From JBCBGF01 sp039193455 (GTDB lineage: Bacteria > Pseudomonadota > Alphaproteobacteria > Rhodobacterales > Rhodobacteraceae): a DNA stretch of 64,000 nt. The position numbers and the translations under genes are program-made. This document shows, piece after piece, positions 26,511 through 36,517 of this stretch; positions within the stretch are counted from its first letter, which is position 1, and each line of letters starts with the position of its first letter. The notes under the pieces were generated by a model. That model had not been told where the DNA came from. It did not search any database and worked only from the letters and a program-made list of their open reading frames with translations. The stretch spans positions 1-64,000 of the forward strand of contig JBCCWO010000015.1 in assembly GCA_039193455.1 (NCBI GenBank), read 5' to 3'.

Positions 26511-28667
26511 TCACTCGGCGATACGCGTCAAATCCGCCACGGCGCCACAGGTGGCCCGGATCCGGTGCAACAGGTTCAGCCGGTTGCGCCGCAGAACCTG
26601 GCTTTCGGCATTGACCTGCACGGCCTCAAAGAACGCATCAATGGGCCCGCGCAGCCCCGCCATGGCATGCATCGCCGTCTCAAAATCCTGGCCCGCCATC
26701 GCCGGCGCAATCGCCGCCTCGGCCGTATCGAGCGCGGCAAACAGCGCCTTCTCCGCCGGGTCCTCGGCGAATTTCAGATCGGCGCCATAGGAATACTCGA
26801 CCCCGTCCTTTTCCTCCGCCTGGGTGAGGATGTTATTGGCGCGCCGGAACCCCTGGATCAGGTTCTCACCATCGTCGGTGGCCAGCGTTGCCTGCAACGC
26901 CGTGGCGCGTTTCACCAGAAGCGCGAGGTCATCATTGCCGGGCATGGCGAGGCAGGCGTCGATCACATCGTGGCGGATGCCCCGGTCGCGGAGGTAGACC
27001 TTTAGGCGGTCGAAAAGGAAATCAAGCACGCCATACCCAACAAACCATTTGCCATCTGATCCCGACACAATAGCAAGCTGTTGTTCGACCGACCGAGCGT
27101 CAGGATACCTCTCGTCTCCGCGATAAGTTGGTTCAGGATGTGCGTCTGCGGCGAAGCGCAAGTGGTCAAAAGCTCTTAATTGGAGATCATTCTCCAACAC
27201 TAACCGAATAACCCCGAGCGCCGCCCGCCGCAGCGCGAAAGGATCCTTCGATCCGGTGGGCTTTTCATCAATCGCCCAGAACCCGGTCAGCGTGTCGATC
27301 TTATCGGCCAGCGCAACCGCCACCGACACCGGCGCGGACGGCACATCATCAGATGGCCCGAGCGGCTGGTAATGCTCCTGCGCCACCACCGCGATCTCAT
27401 CGCCCAACCCGGCTGCCTTGGCATAGTAGCCGCCCATGATCCCCTGCAACTCGGGAAACTCATAGACCATCTCCGACGACAGATCGGCCTTCGCCACCCG
27501 CGCCGCCTGCTCCGCCACGTCCGGATCAGCGCCGACCACCGGCGCAATCTCGCGCGCGAGCGCCGCAATCCGATCGATCCGCTCGGCCTGCGAGCCGAGC
27601 TTCGCATGGAACGTCACGTTTCCAAGCTGCGCGAGCCAAGGCTGCATCTTCTCAGCCTCCGCCACCCGCAAATCATTCTCCCAAAAGAACTTCGCATCCG
27701 CGAGCCGCGCCGCCAGCACCTTTTGGTTGCCCGCCAGGATCGTCGCCCCATTATCCGCCGTCTCGGTATTGGCGACCGTCACGAATTTCTCGATCCGCCC
27801 GGTCTTGGGGTTCCGGATGGAAAAGAACTTCTGATGTTCTTTCATCGAGGTCTGCAAAACCTCCGGCGGCAGGTCGAGATAGGCGGCCCCAATCTCACCG
27901 ATCAGCACAACCGGCCATTCGACGAGCCCCGCCACCTCGGCCAAAAGCCCCTTATCCCCGACAACTTCCAGCCCCTGCGCAAAAGCCTGGCTGGTTGCGT
28001 CGGCCCAGATATGCTCGGCCCGCTCTTCGGCGGACAGAACGACAAAGGCGCGTTTCAGCTTGGCGGCATAATCCTCAAAAGACGTCACCTGAAACGGCGT
28101 CGGCGCCAGAAACCGGTGGCCTTCGGTCATATCGCTTGCCGCAAGGCCCTCGATCTCCACCGGCACAACCACGGCCCCGGCCTCGTCGCTCATAAGGCAC
28201 AGGATCCGCTGCAAGGGTCGCACCCAGCGCAAGCTGCCAGAGCCCCAGCGCATAGATTTGGGCCACGGGAAATTGCGCACCGTCGCGTCCAGTACCTCGG
28301 CCACAATCTCCGCTGCCGGGCGCCCGGCCCGTTCGATCACGGCAAAGAACACCTCGCCCTTCTTGTCGGCCCGGCGCTCCAGCTGATCCATGCTCAGCCC
28401 GGTGGAGCGCAAGAACCCCTCCACCGCCTTTTCCGGCGCATCCGTCCGGGGGCCCTTGCGCTCTTCGCGCACCATCGGGCTCTCTGCCGTCAGCCCCTCA
28501 ACCGTCAACGCAAGCCGGCGCGGCGTCGAAAACGCGCCCGCACTGGCATAGGTCAGCCCCGCCTCGACCAGACCGTCCGTGACCAGACGCTTGAGGTCGC
28601 TTGCGGCCTTCGCCTGCATCCGCGCAGGGATTTCCTCGGAAAAGAGTTCGATCAGAAGATCGGGCAT
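26511..28667 (-). CDS. glyS: Glycyl-tRNA synthetase beta subunit
   Basis: The 718-residue subunit pairs with GlyQ as an alpha2beta2 enzyme charging tRNA-Gly. It begins MPDLLIELFSEEIPARMQ and ends with the helical anticodon-binding tail. ATG 28667 overlaps the previous stop by one base (TAATG). Codons for residues about 480-555 (27000-27225) are strikingly AT-rich, with TTA, AGA and GTT-type codons absent elsewhere in the gene, although the protein sequence looks normal there. Confidence 0.97.
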   Translation of the reverse strand: MPDLLIELFSEEIPARMQAKAASDLKRLVTDGLVEAGLTYASAGAFSTPRRLALTVEGLTAESPMVREERKGPRTDAPEKAVEGFLRSTGLSMDQLERRADKKGEVFFAVIERAGRPAAEIVAEVLDATVRNFPWPKSMRWGSGSLRWVRPLQRILCLMSDEAGAVVVPVEIEGLAASDMTEGHRFLAPTPFQVTSFEDYAAKLKRAFVVLSAEERAEHIWADATSQAFAQGLEVVGDKGLLAEVAGLVEWPVVLIGEIGAAYLDLPPEVLQTSMKEHQKFFSIRNPKTGRIEKFVTVANTETADNGATILAGNQKVLAARLADAKFFWENDLRVAEAEKMQPWLAQLGNVTFHAKLGSQAERIDRIAALAREIAPVVGADPDVAEQAARVAKADLSSEMVYEFPELQGIMGGYYAKAAGLGDEIAVVAQEHYQPLGPSDDVPSAPVSVAVALADKIDTLTGFWAIDEKPTGSKDPFALRRAALGVIRLVLENDLQLRAFDHLRFAADAHPEPTYRGDERYPDARSVEQQLAIVSGSDGKWFVGYGVLDFLFDRLKVYLRDRGIRHDVIDACLAMPGNDDLALLVKRATALQATLATDDGENLIQGFRRANNILTQAEEKDGVEYSYGADLKFAEDPAEKALFAALDTAEAAIAPAMAGQDFETAMHAMAGLRGPIDAFFEAVQVNAESQVLRRNRLNLLHRIRATCGAVADLTRIAE

Positions 28668-29167
28668 TACGAGTTTCCTTCCGGCGCTGGCGGGCACCCT
28701 TCGGGCGCGGGGCGGCCATCAAACACCTCTTCCCCGCAGATATTGATCTGATGCCAGGCAAAGGCCCGGCCATCGGGAAATACCGCAATCACGCGATCAA
28801 TCCCGAACGTCACGTTGGACTGGCCGAGATACGCCTGCGCGCCCCCGCTGGCAAGCGCATCGCCGATGGCTTCGGCATCAAAACAGTCGAACCACCCCGG
28901 CGCGTTCAGCGGGACCGCCTGCGGATAGGGATCACCCGCGACCTCTCCGGCCACCTCAAAGCAGGCGCGAAACCGGATGGGCGAACTCGTGGCGTCGATC
29001 GCCTGCACATCCATGGCCTCCAGCGGTTGCGCCACCCCGTCGGTAGTGATGGCCAGCGCAACATCATCCACCCGCTCGTAGAACGCATACACCTGCAGCC
29101 AGTACATCGCTGCCCCACCGGCCAGCCCTGCAACAAGCAAGAATATCACCATGACCTTGCCGCTCAT
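28667..29167 (-). CDS. DUF6446-family membrane-anchored protein
   Basis: The 166-residue protein has one N-terminal membrane helix (about residues 4-26) and a periplasmic domain with four Cys (RACFEV, DCFDAEA, NICGEE, EGCPPAP). It matches the DUF6446 proteins found beside glyS in Rhodobacteraceae. The function is unknown. It is coupled to glyS by a one-base overlap and follows the FkbM gene by four bases. Confidence 0.75.
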   Translation of the reverse strand: MSGKVMVIFLLVAGLAGGAAMYWLQVYAFYERVDDVALAITTDGVAQPLEAMDVQAIDATSSPIRFRACFEVAGEVAGDPYPQAVPLNAPGWFDCFDAEAIGDALASGGAQAYLGQSNVTFGIDRVIAVFPDGRAFAWHQINICGEEVFDGRPAPEGCPPAPEGNS

Positions 29168-29171
29168 GCCC

Positions 29172-29846
29172 TCAGATCCAATCGAGATTGACCTTGGTCG
29201 TGGGATAGGTCGCCGCCACGCGCTCTTTCAACGCGCGAAACCGGGGGCGCAGCGCCTTGAACTTGCGCTCATGAGTTTCGGCCACGGTCAGGCGGATCGG
29301 TGCGAACAGATCCTGCCGCTCCATCTCTTCCAGGATGTCCAATTCGGCCCCTTCGATGTCCATCTTCAGAAAAGCAATGTCGCCATGGGCATCGATCAGC
29401 CCGCGCAAAAAGGCGGGAAAGTCGATCATGTCGACGGCAATCCCGGCCGCGTCGCCCTCGTCAATGCCGCGCCCGCCCGCGATCACGGTGCTCTTCACCG
29501 ATCCGCCGCGCGGGTTGTCGGCAAAGTTTGCCGCCCGCATCAGCGTGATCTGCCCGGAATGCAACCCAACCGCCGCTTGGTGCAGCGTCACGTTCCTGGC
29601 CGCGCCAAAACGTTTCGAGAGCTTGCCAAAGGCAAAGGGATCGGGCTCAAAGCAATGCACCGTCGCCCCGGTCGCGGCAAGAACCGCCGTCACCTCGCCC
29701 ACGTTCGCCCCGCAATCCACCGCCACATCGCCGGGCCGCAGCATCGAGGCGATGCCATCCAACAGCCCCCGCGCATGCGCCACCCGAACGTTCCGGTCAT
29801 GGCGGCGTTTCAGCTTTTCCACCTCGGCGATGGCGGCCTCACTCAT
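29172..29846 (-). CDS. FkbM-family SAM-dependent methyltransferase
   Basis: The 224-residue methyltransferase has the SAM-binding motif VAVDCGANVGEVT near residue 45, the acidic FEPDP of motif II, and KMDIEGAELDILEE, the FkbM signature. Such enzymes methylate sugar or polyketide hydroxyls; the acceptor here is unknown. ATG 29846 overlaps the VOC stop (ATGA), so it is coupled within the glyQ operon. An upstream in-frame ATG seven codons earlier is less likely. Confidence 0.9.
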   Translation of the reverse strand: MSEAAIAEVEKLKRRHDRNVRVAHARGLLDGIASMLRPGDVAVDCGANVGEVTAVLAATGATVHCFEPDPFAFGKLSKRFGAARNVTLHQAAVGLHSGQITLMRAANFADNPRGGSVKSTVIAGGRGIDEGDAAGIAVDMIDFPAFLRGLIDAHGDIAFLKMDIEGAELDILEEMERQDLFAPIRLTVAETHERKFKALRPRFRALKERVAATYPTTKVNLDWI

Positions 29847-30202
29847 CCCGGATCCTGCCCAAAGCACACGACATTGCCGTCAGGATCCGTGATCTCGATC
29901 TCATCCATCCCGTATTCCGTGCGGGTGGGGCCGGTGAACGTGGCCCCCGCCGCGGCGAACGCGGCCCGGAGCCCGGCCAGATCGTCGGTATGAAAATACG
30001 CCCGCCAGCGGTGATAGGGCGCCTCGGGGCCTTGCCACGCCTCCAAAAACACCTGCGCCGCGTCACGCCGATAAATGCCAAAGCCCGTCACCGGCTCTCC
30101 CGCTTCCTCGCCCACCCGAAACCCCAGCACCTCGGTCCAAAACGCCCGCGCGCGCGGGTAGTCCGAGACGCGCAAGACGGGGATCGAAGACGTCAGGCTC
30201 AC
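29843..30202 (-). CDS. VOC-family protein coupled to glyQ
   Basis: The 119-residue single-unit glyoxalase-fold protein (SSIPVLRVSDYPRARAFWTE, then GMDEIEITDPDGNVVCFGQ) starts at a GTG overlapping the glyQ stop (GTGA). A long upstream extension inside glyQ is rejected. Members include bleomycin-binding and dioxygenase proteins; nothing identifies the ligand. It is second in the glyQ operon. Confidence 0.88.
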   Translation of the reverse strand: MSLTSSIPVLRVSDYPRARAFWTEVLGFRVGEEAGEPVTGFGIYRRDAAQVFLEAWQGPEAPYHRWRAYFHTDDLAGLRAAFAAAGATFTGPTRTEYGMDEIEITDPDGNVVCFGQDPG

Positions 30203-31119
30203 GCCGCCGCGCCCCCGGCCTCGGTTTGGACGAACGCATCCGCACATTGCTTGGCCAGCGCCCGCACCCGCCCGATATAGGCCTGACGTTCCGTGACCGA
30301 GATCACCCCCCGCGCGTCCAGCAGGTTGAAGAGGTGGCTCGCCTTGATGCACTGATCATAGGCTGGCAGCGCCATGATGATCCGGCGGCCGGTCTTGGGG
30401 TCATCCGCAGGCTCGCCCAGAATGCGCTGGCACTCGGCCTCGGCATCCTCGAAATGCCGCATCAACATCTCGGTATCGGCCACGTCAAAGTTCCACCGCG
30501 CATATTGTGCCTCGGCCTCGCGAAACACATCGCCATAGGTCAGCGGAATGGGCGATTGCGGGTCATTGAACGGCATCGCGTTGCCGTCATCATAGCCCAG
30601 CACATACATCGCCAGCCGCTCCAGCCCATAGGTCAGCTCACCCGACACCGGTTTGCAGTCATGCCCGCCCACCTGCTGGAAATAGGTGTACTGGCTCACC
30701 TCCATCCCGTCGCACCACACCTCCCAGCCCAGGCCCCAGGCGCCCAAGGTCGGGCTTTCCCAGTCATCTTCGACAAAGCGGATGTCATGCAGCGATGTGT
30801 CGATCCCAATGGCATCGAGCGAGCCCAGGTAGATCTCTTGCAGATCCGGCGGCGAGGGTTTGAGCAGCACCTGATACTGATAGTAATGCTGCCAGCGGTT
30901 CGGGCTGTCGCCATAGCGCCCATCGGTGGGCCGGCGCGACGGCTGTACATAGGCCGCGGCCCAGGGCGTCGATCCCAGCGAGCGCAGCGTGGTGGCCGGA
31001 TGAAACGTGCCCGCGCCCACCTCCATGTCATAGGGCTGCAGGATCGCACAGCCACGGCCCGCCCAATAGGTCTGCAGCCGCAGGATCACATCCTGAAAAC
31101 AGGTGGGGGTGTCTGCCAT
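30199..31119 (-). CDS. glyQ: Glycyl-tRNA synthetase alpha subunit
   Basis: The 306-residue catalytic subunit shows the class II motifs GCAILQPYDMEVGAGTFHPATT and QPSRRPTDGRYGDSPNR. Together with GlyS it makes glycyl-tRNA. ATG 31119 gives the usual MADTPTCFQD start; an in-frame ATG 12 bases upstream is possible and neither has a clear ribosome site. It heads an operon glyQ-VOC-FkbM-DUF6446-glyS, so the two subunits are separated by three genes. Confidence 0.96.
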   Translation of the reverse strand: MADTPTCFQDVILRLQTYWAGRGCAILQPYDMEVGAGTFHPATTLRSLGSTPWAAAYVQPSRRPTDGRYGDSPNRWQHYYQYQVLLKPSPPDLQEIYLGSLDAIGIDTSLHDIRFVEDDWESPTLGAWGLGWEVWCDGMEVSQYTYFQQVGGHDCKPVSGELTYGLERLAMYVLGYDDGNAMPFNDPQSPIPLTYGDVFREAEAQYARWNFDVADTEMLMRHFEDAEAECQRILGEPADDPKTGRRIIMALPAYDQCIKASHLFNLLDARGVISVTERQAYIGRVRALAKQCADAFVQTEAGGAAA

Positions 31120-31256
31120 TTTCGCCGCCATGCCCGTGGAAAAACGCGTTCTCAATAGGCAACAGGCCGCCGGGGGTCAATCAAGCCCCGGGTTATGGGC
31201 GTGCAATGGCCGCGCGCTCTGGTATCTTGCCGAAAAAATAACAGTGCGGGGGCGGC

Positions 31257-32969
31257 ATGCAGGGCGTAATTCGGGCGTTCGTCGCGGTAGTTGGCATTCT
31301 CTGGCTTGGTCTGTCCGGGCCGACAGCGGCGCAGGATCAACAACAGGTCTGGGTTCAGATCGAGGCGCGCCCAACGCTGCCCCAGGCGTTGGAACGCGCG
31401 CGCGCCTATGACAACGCGGTGCGCAACGTGACAGGTTATCGCCTGCGCACCGGCTGGTATGCCATCGCGCTCGGACCCTACTCGGCCCCCTTTGCCGAGG
31501 CAGAGCTGGCCCGCCTGCGCGCCGAACGCGCCATCCCGCCCGACAGCTTCATCGCCGATGGGGGTGAGTTCGTGGAACGGTTCTGGCCCGATCAGCCGCT
31601 GGTCACCATTCTGCCGGAAACCGTCACGCCGCCCCCGGTTCTGGCCGACGAAACACCGGCCCAGGCCCGCGCGGGCGAACGCGCCCTGTCCGAAGACGAC
31701 CGCATCGAATTGCAACGCGCCCTGCAATGGGCGGGCTATTACACCAGTACGATCGACGGCCTGATCGGCCCCGGCACGCGGCGGTCAATGGCCGCCTGGC
31801 AGGCGGCCGAGGGGTTCGACCCCACCGGGGTGATGACCACCGGACAGCGGGCCGATCTTGTGGGCGCCTACCGCACGGCGCGCAACAGCCTGGGGATCGA
31901 ACGCGTTGTCGATTTCGAGGCGGGGATCGAAGCCGATCTGCCCAAGGCACTGGTGGCGTTTGACCGCTATGAGGCCCCCTTCGCCCATTTCACCCCCGTC
32001 AACGACAGCGGGGCCGAAGTTCTCTTTATCTCGCAGGCCGGGGACAGCACGGCGATGGCCGCGCTTTACGAGATCCTGCAAACGCTTGAGATCCTCCCGC
32101 CCGAGGGGCGGCGCGTGCTCAGCCGCCGGGGGTTCACCATCGAGGGGGAGAATGAAACGCGCTACGGCTTTGCCAGCGTCAGCCTCAGCGAGGACACGCT
32201 CAAGGGCTTCATCCTTTCCTGGCCGGCCGAGGATCGCGCGCGCCGCGTTCTGGCGCTCGGCGCGCTTCGCGACAGCTTTACCACACTGCCCGGTGTGCTG
32301 CCCGATGACATCGGGTTGACCGAAGACCAGCGCCCCGACCTTGTGGCGGGGCTACAGATCCGCGCCCCCCGCCTCACCCAGAGCGGCGGTTACATCGACG
32401 CGGGCGGCGGCGTTCTCACCGCATTGGGCCAGCTTGAGGGATGCGGCCGGATCACGCTGGGCGATGAGACCGAGATGTCACTCACCGCAGCCGACCCCAC
32501 GCTCGGCGTCGCGCTCTTGCGCCCCACCGCGCCGCAGGCCCCCATCGCAACCCTACGCCTCGCGGCAACCACCGCGCGGCTGAAATCCGACATTGCCGTC
32601 GCGGGCCACTCCTATGGCGGGATTTTGGGCGCGCCGACGGTGACCTATGGCACGCTCGAAGACGTACGCGGGCTTGACGGCGACGCCCGCCGCGACCGCC
32701 TTTCGATCAGCGTTCAGCCCGGCGACGCAGGCGGGCCGGTCCTGTCCCCGGCGGGCGCGCTGCTTGGCGTGCTGATGCCCGCGCCTGCGGACGGCGAACG
32801 CACGTTGCCCGCGGATGTGCACCTGTCCACGGATGCAGCCGCGCTCGCGCCGTTTCTGGCAGATAACGGTGTGCCCGACGCAGCCTCCTTCGGCGCCGCC
32901 CCGATCGCGCCCGAGGATCTTGCGACACTCGCCGCCGATGTAACCGTGCTGGTGCAATGCTGGGACTAA
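31257..32969 (+). CDS. Exported peptidoglycan-binding protein with inactive trypsin-like domain
   Basis: The 570-residue secreted protein has a signal peptide (1-25), a SPOR-like region (about 30-110), a PG_binding_1 domain (about 146-204; LQRALQWAGYYTSTIDGLIG) and a C-terminal trypsin-like beta-barrel (about 370-540). The Ser of GDSGGP is Ala491 (GDAGGP), the usual TNAHVV reads TALGQL, and the Asp of DLALL is Gly417. All three triad residues are lost, so it is probably a pseudoprotease that binds envelope partners. It is convergent with trkH and divergent from glyQ. Confidence 0.88.
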   Translation: MQGVIRAFVAVVGILWLGLSGPTAAQDQQQVWVQIEARPTLPQALERARAYDNAVRNVTGYRLRTGWYAIALGPYSAPFAEAELARLRAERAIPPDSFIADGGEFVERFWPDQPLVTILPETVTPPPVLADETPAQARAGERALSEDDRIELQRALQWAGYYTSTIDGLIGPGTRRSMAAWQAAEGFDPTGVMTTGQRADLVGAYRTARNSLGIERVVDFEAGIEADLPKALVAFDRYEAPFAHFTPVNDSGAEVLFISQAGDSTAMAALYEILQTLEILPPEGRRVLSRRGFTIEGENETRYGFASVSLSEDTLKGFILSWPAEDRARRVLALGALRDSFTTLPGVLPDDIGLTEDQRPDLVAGLQIRAPRLTQSGGYIDAGGGVLTALGQLEGCGRITLGDETEMSLTAADPTLGVALLRPTAPQAPIATLRLAATTARLKSDIAVAGHSYGGILGAPTVTYGTLEDVRGLDGDARRDRLSISVQPGDAGGPVLSPAGALLGVLMPAPADGERTLPADVHLSTDAAALAPFLADNGVPDAASFGAAPIAPEDLATLAADVTVLVQCWD

Positions 32970-32976
32970 GCGGACC

Positions 32977-34452
32977 TTAACTCGTCCGCCAGAATGCCAC
33001 CGTGAGCAGCGCATAAACCGCCATCAACTCCAGCCGCCCGATCAGCATCCCGGCAATCAACAGCCATTTCGCGGTATCATTCAGCCCGCCAAAATTCCCC
33101 GCGGGCCCGATCTCATCCCCAAGCCCGGGTCCGATATTGGCAAGCGCCGCCGCCGCCCCGCTGACCGAGGTGATGAAATCCAATCCCGTCGCCCCCAGCG
33201 CCACGGACAAAACCCCCAGCGACACGATAAACAGCACAAAGAAAGCCATGACCGAGGACAGCACATCCTCACCCACGGGCCGCCCCGCATAGCGCGGTGT
33301 AAAGACCCCGTTGGGCGAATGGATCTGGCGGATCTGAACCTTGATCGACGAAAACAACAGCTGGTAGCGGAACACCTTGATCGAGCATGAGGTTGACCCT
33401 GCGCACCCACCGATCAGGCCGGTGAAAAAGATCAGCACGACCGGAAACGCGCCCCAGACCATGTAGTCCGCGCTGGCATAACCTGTGCCCGTCAGGATCG
33501 AGGCCACGTTGAACAGGGCCTTGCGGAACGCCGCCTCGCTCAGCGCCCCGGCCTGCACCCACAGCCACAGGGTCACAATCGCCACGATCACCGCCAGAAT
33601 GATGAAAAAGACGCGGATCTGGCTGTCCATAATCAGCGGGCGGGCGGACCCGGCGAGCAGCTGCACATAGCGCACAAAGGGCAACGCGGCGAGCAGCATA
33701 AAGACGACCGCTACATACTCCACCGCGGGGGCAAACCCGGCGAACGAACTGTCGTAATTGGCAAAGCCGCCTGTGGCCACCGTGGTCATCGCATGGGTGA
33801 CGGCATCGAAGGTGTTCATGCCCGCGATCAGGTAGGCCAGCGCACAAAAGAACGTCAGCGAAAAGTAAATCACCGAGATCTGAGACGAAATCTCGGTCGC
33901 GCGCGGCAGGATCTTTCCAAAGGTGTCGAACCCCTCGGAGCGAAAGATCTGCATGCCGCCGATCCGCAGCTCGGGCAGGAACACCATCGCCACAACGATG
34001 ATCCCGATCCCGCCAAACCATTGCAGCAACGCGCGCCAGAACAGCAAACCCTGCGGCAATGTCTCAAGATCGGACAGCACCGTCGACCCCGTGGTGGTCA
34101 AGCCCGACATCGCCTCGAAAAACGCATCGACGAACCGGGCCTCTGTCGCGCCCAGCGCAAAGGGCAACGCCCCAAAGACCGGCAGCGCGAACCAGACCCC
34201 GGTGGTCAACAAAAACGTCTGCTGAATGCTCAGCCGATCCGTGACGCCATTGGCACAGGCAATGGCCAGGAACACGCCCGTCAGCGTGGTGATGATCGAA
34301 GCTTGCAGAAAGGCCGTCCAATGCCCGTTGCCCTGCGCCACATCAATCAGCAGCGGGACGATCATCGCCACGCCCAGCGAGGCGACCAACAGGCCAATCA
34401 CGTGCCCCACCGGGCGCAGATCAATCATGGGGGCGAGCGTTGACGGCTGCAT
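32977..34452 (-). CDS. trkH: TrkH-family potassium uptake channel
   Basis: The 491-residue membrane protein has four M1-P-M2 repeats; the pore loops are TTTGS, TTVATGG, TGTGYA and ANIGPG, with the filter glycines intact. It forms the K+ pathway of a Trk system. The regulatory TrkA is not in the window. ATG 34452 follows AGGCGGCG, while an ATG 24 bases later would also work. It starts 20 bases after folE2 and is probably cotranscribed. Confidence 0.94.
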   Translation of the reverse strand: MQPSTLAPMIDLRPVGHVIGLLVASLGVAMIVPLLIDVAQGNGHWTAFLQASIITTLTGVFLAIACANGVTDRLSIQQTFLLTTGVWFALPVFGALPFALGATEARFVDAFFEAMSGLTTTGSTVLSDLETLPQGLLFWRALLQWFGGIGIIVVAMVFLPELRIGGMQIFRSEGFDTFGKILPRATEISSQISVIYFSLTFFCALAYLIAGMNTFDAVTHAMTTVATGGFANYDSSFAGFAPAVEYVAVVFMLLAALPFVRYVQLLAGSARPLIMDSQIRVFFIILAVIVAIVTLWLWVQAGALSEAAFRKALFNVASILTGTGYASADYMVWGAFPVVLIFFTGLIGGCAGSTSCSIKVFRYQLLFSSIKVQIRQIHSPNGVFTPRYAGRPVGEDVLSSVMAFFVLFIVSLGVLSVALGATGLDFITSVSGAAAALANIGPGLGDEIGPAGNFGGLNDTAKWLLIAGMLIGRLELMAVYALLTVAFWRTS

Positions 34453-34472
34453 CGCCGCCTGTCAAGCGGTGC

Positions 34473-35576
<1,104 letters not shown>

Positions 35577-35730
35577 CGGTTACCCTCCGCCCAATCATCC
35601 GGGGGCTACAGATGGGATGCTGCGACGGATTGTCCAGTGATGTTTACCTTAATTTCACGTCATCGGGCGGGCGGTTGCGCATCCTGCTGGACGGCTGCCC
35701 TAGGGAAACGGCCGAAGGAAACCCCGCCGA

Positions 35731-36465
35731 TTACCCATATTTTTCAATGAACTTCTGCAAAATCCGTTCCGGCTGATCCACATGCGCAGCCAGACACCGG
35801 TCGGTCAGATCGGCGGCATCGGCCGGATCGAAATACCCCCGGTCGCGGTAAATCCGGATACGGTCGGCAAAGACCGCGCCGTCCGCCTCGGGGTGGAACT
35901 GCGTGGCATAGACGTTCTCGCCAAACCGGATCATCTGATAGGGGCAGCTGTCCGACGCCATCAGATGCGCGCAGCCCGCAGGCAGGGCCTGCGTCGCCTC
36001 TTTGTGACCGACCAGCGCGGGAAACGCGCGCGGCAGATCGGCCAACAGCGGGTCCGCCGCCCCCTCTTCTGTCACCGTGCAGTCGACCGGCCCCACAGGC
36101 TCGCCCCAACGGCGCTTGCTCACCTCGGTGCCCAGGTGATGGGCCAGAATGCTGATCCCATAGCAGCAACCCATGAACGGCATGTCGCGCCCGGTGATTT
36201 CGGGCATCAGCCCCAGGATCTCTGCCTCGATCCGCGCCTCGATCGGCGGCTTGGTCTCGACGGGGTCGCTGACGCATCCGGGGCCGCCGCCCACGATGAC
36301 GCCCGCATAGTCCGACACATCCAGATCCTGCGGCATCGGCCCCTGATCCAGCCGGATACGATGGGTCCGTTCGGGCGCGAGCCCGCCCTTGGCCAGAAAG
36401 GCCGCGTACTCGCCATCGGACGCCTCGGTTTCGGGCCGGAGCTGAAGGATCAAAAATCGCCGCAT
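35731..36465 (-). CDS. Class I glutamine amidotransferase-like protein
   Basis: The 244-residue single-domain protein is of the GuaA-N type. The nucleophile is in FMGCCYGISIL, the oxyanion glycines in VIVGGGPGCVSD, and the catalytic His in ATQFHPEAD. The acceptor domain is absent, so it may be a peptidase-like hydrolase of gamma-glutamyl compounds or act with an unlinked synthetase. It lies alone between folE2 and a LysR gene. Confidence 0.9.
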   Translation of the reverse strand: MRRFLILQLRPETEASDGEYAAFLAKGGLAPERTHRIRLDQGPMPQDLDVSDYAGVIVGGGPGCVSDPVETKPPIEARIEAEILGLMPEITGRDMPFMGCCYGISILAHHLGTEVSKRRWGEPVGPVDCTVTEEGAADPLLADLPRAFPALVGHKEATQALPAGCAHLMASDSCPYQMIRFGENVYATQFHPEADGAVFADRIRIYRDRGYFDPADAADLTDRCLAAHVDQPERILQKFIEKYG

Positions 36466-36517
36466 TGCCCGTGATTACAGGAGCTTGCGCAGAGTGGAAA
36501 GTCGCGTTGCGCAGGGC

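Noticed and set aside
24025..26790. A 921-codon open frame antisense to the PPDK homologue and glyS end
   Set aside because: Same reason: an antisense shadow with no recognisable domain.
35577..35730. Zur box or riboswitch before folE2
   Set aside because: FolE2 is often zinc-controlled, so I looked for a Zur dyad. The AT-rich stretch near 35640-35660 has only a poor imperfect dyad and no riboswitch core.
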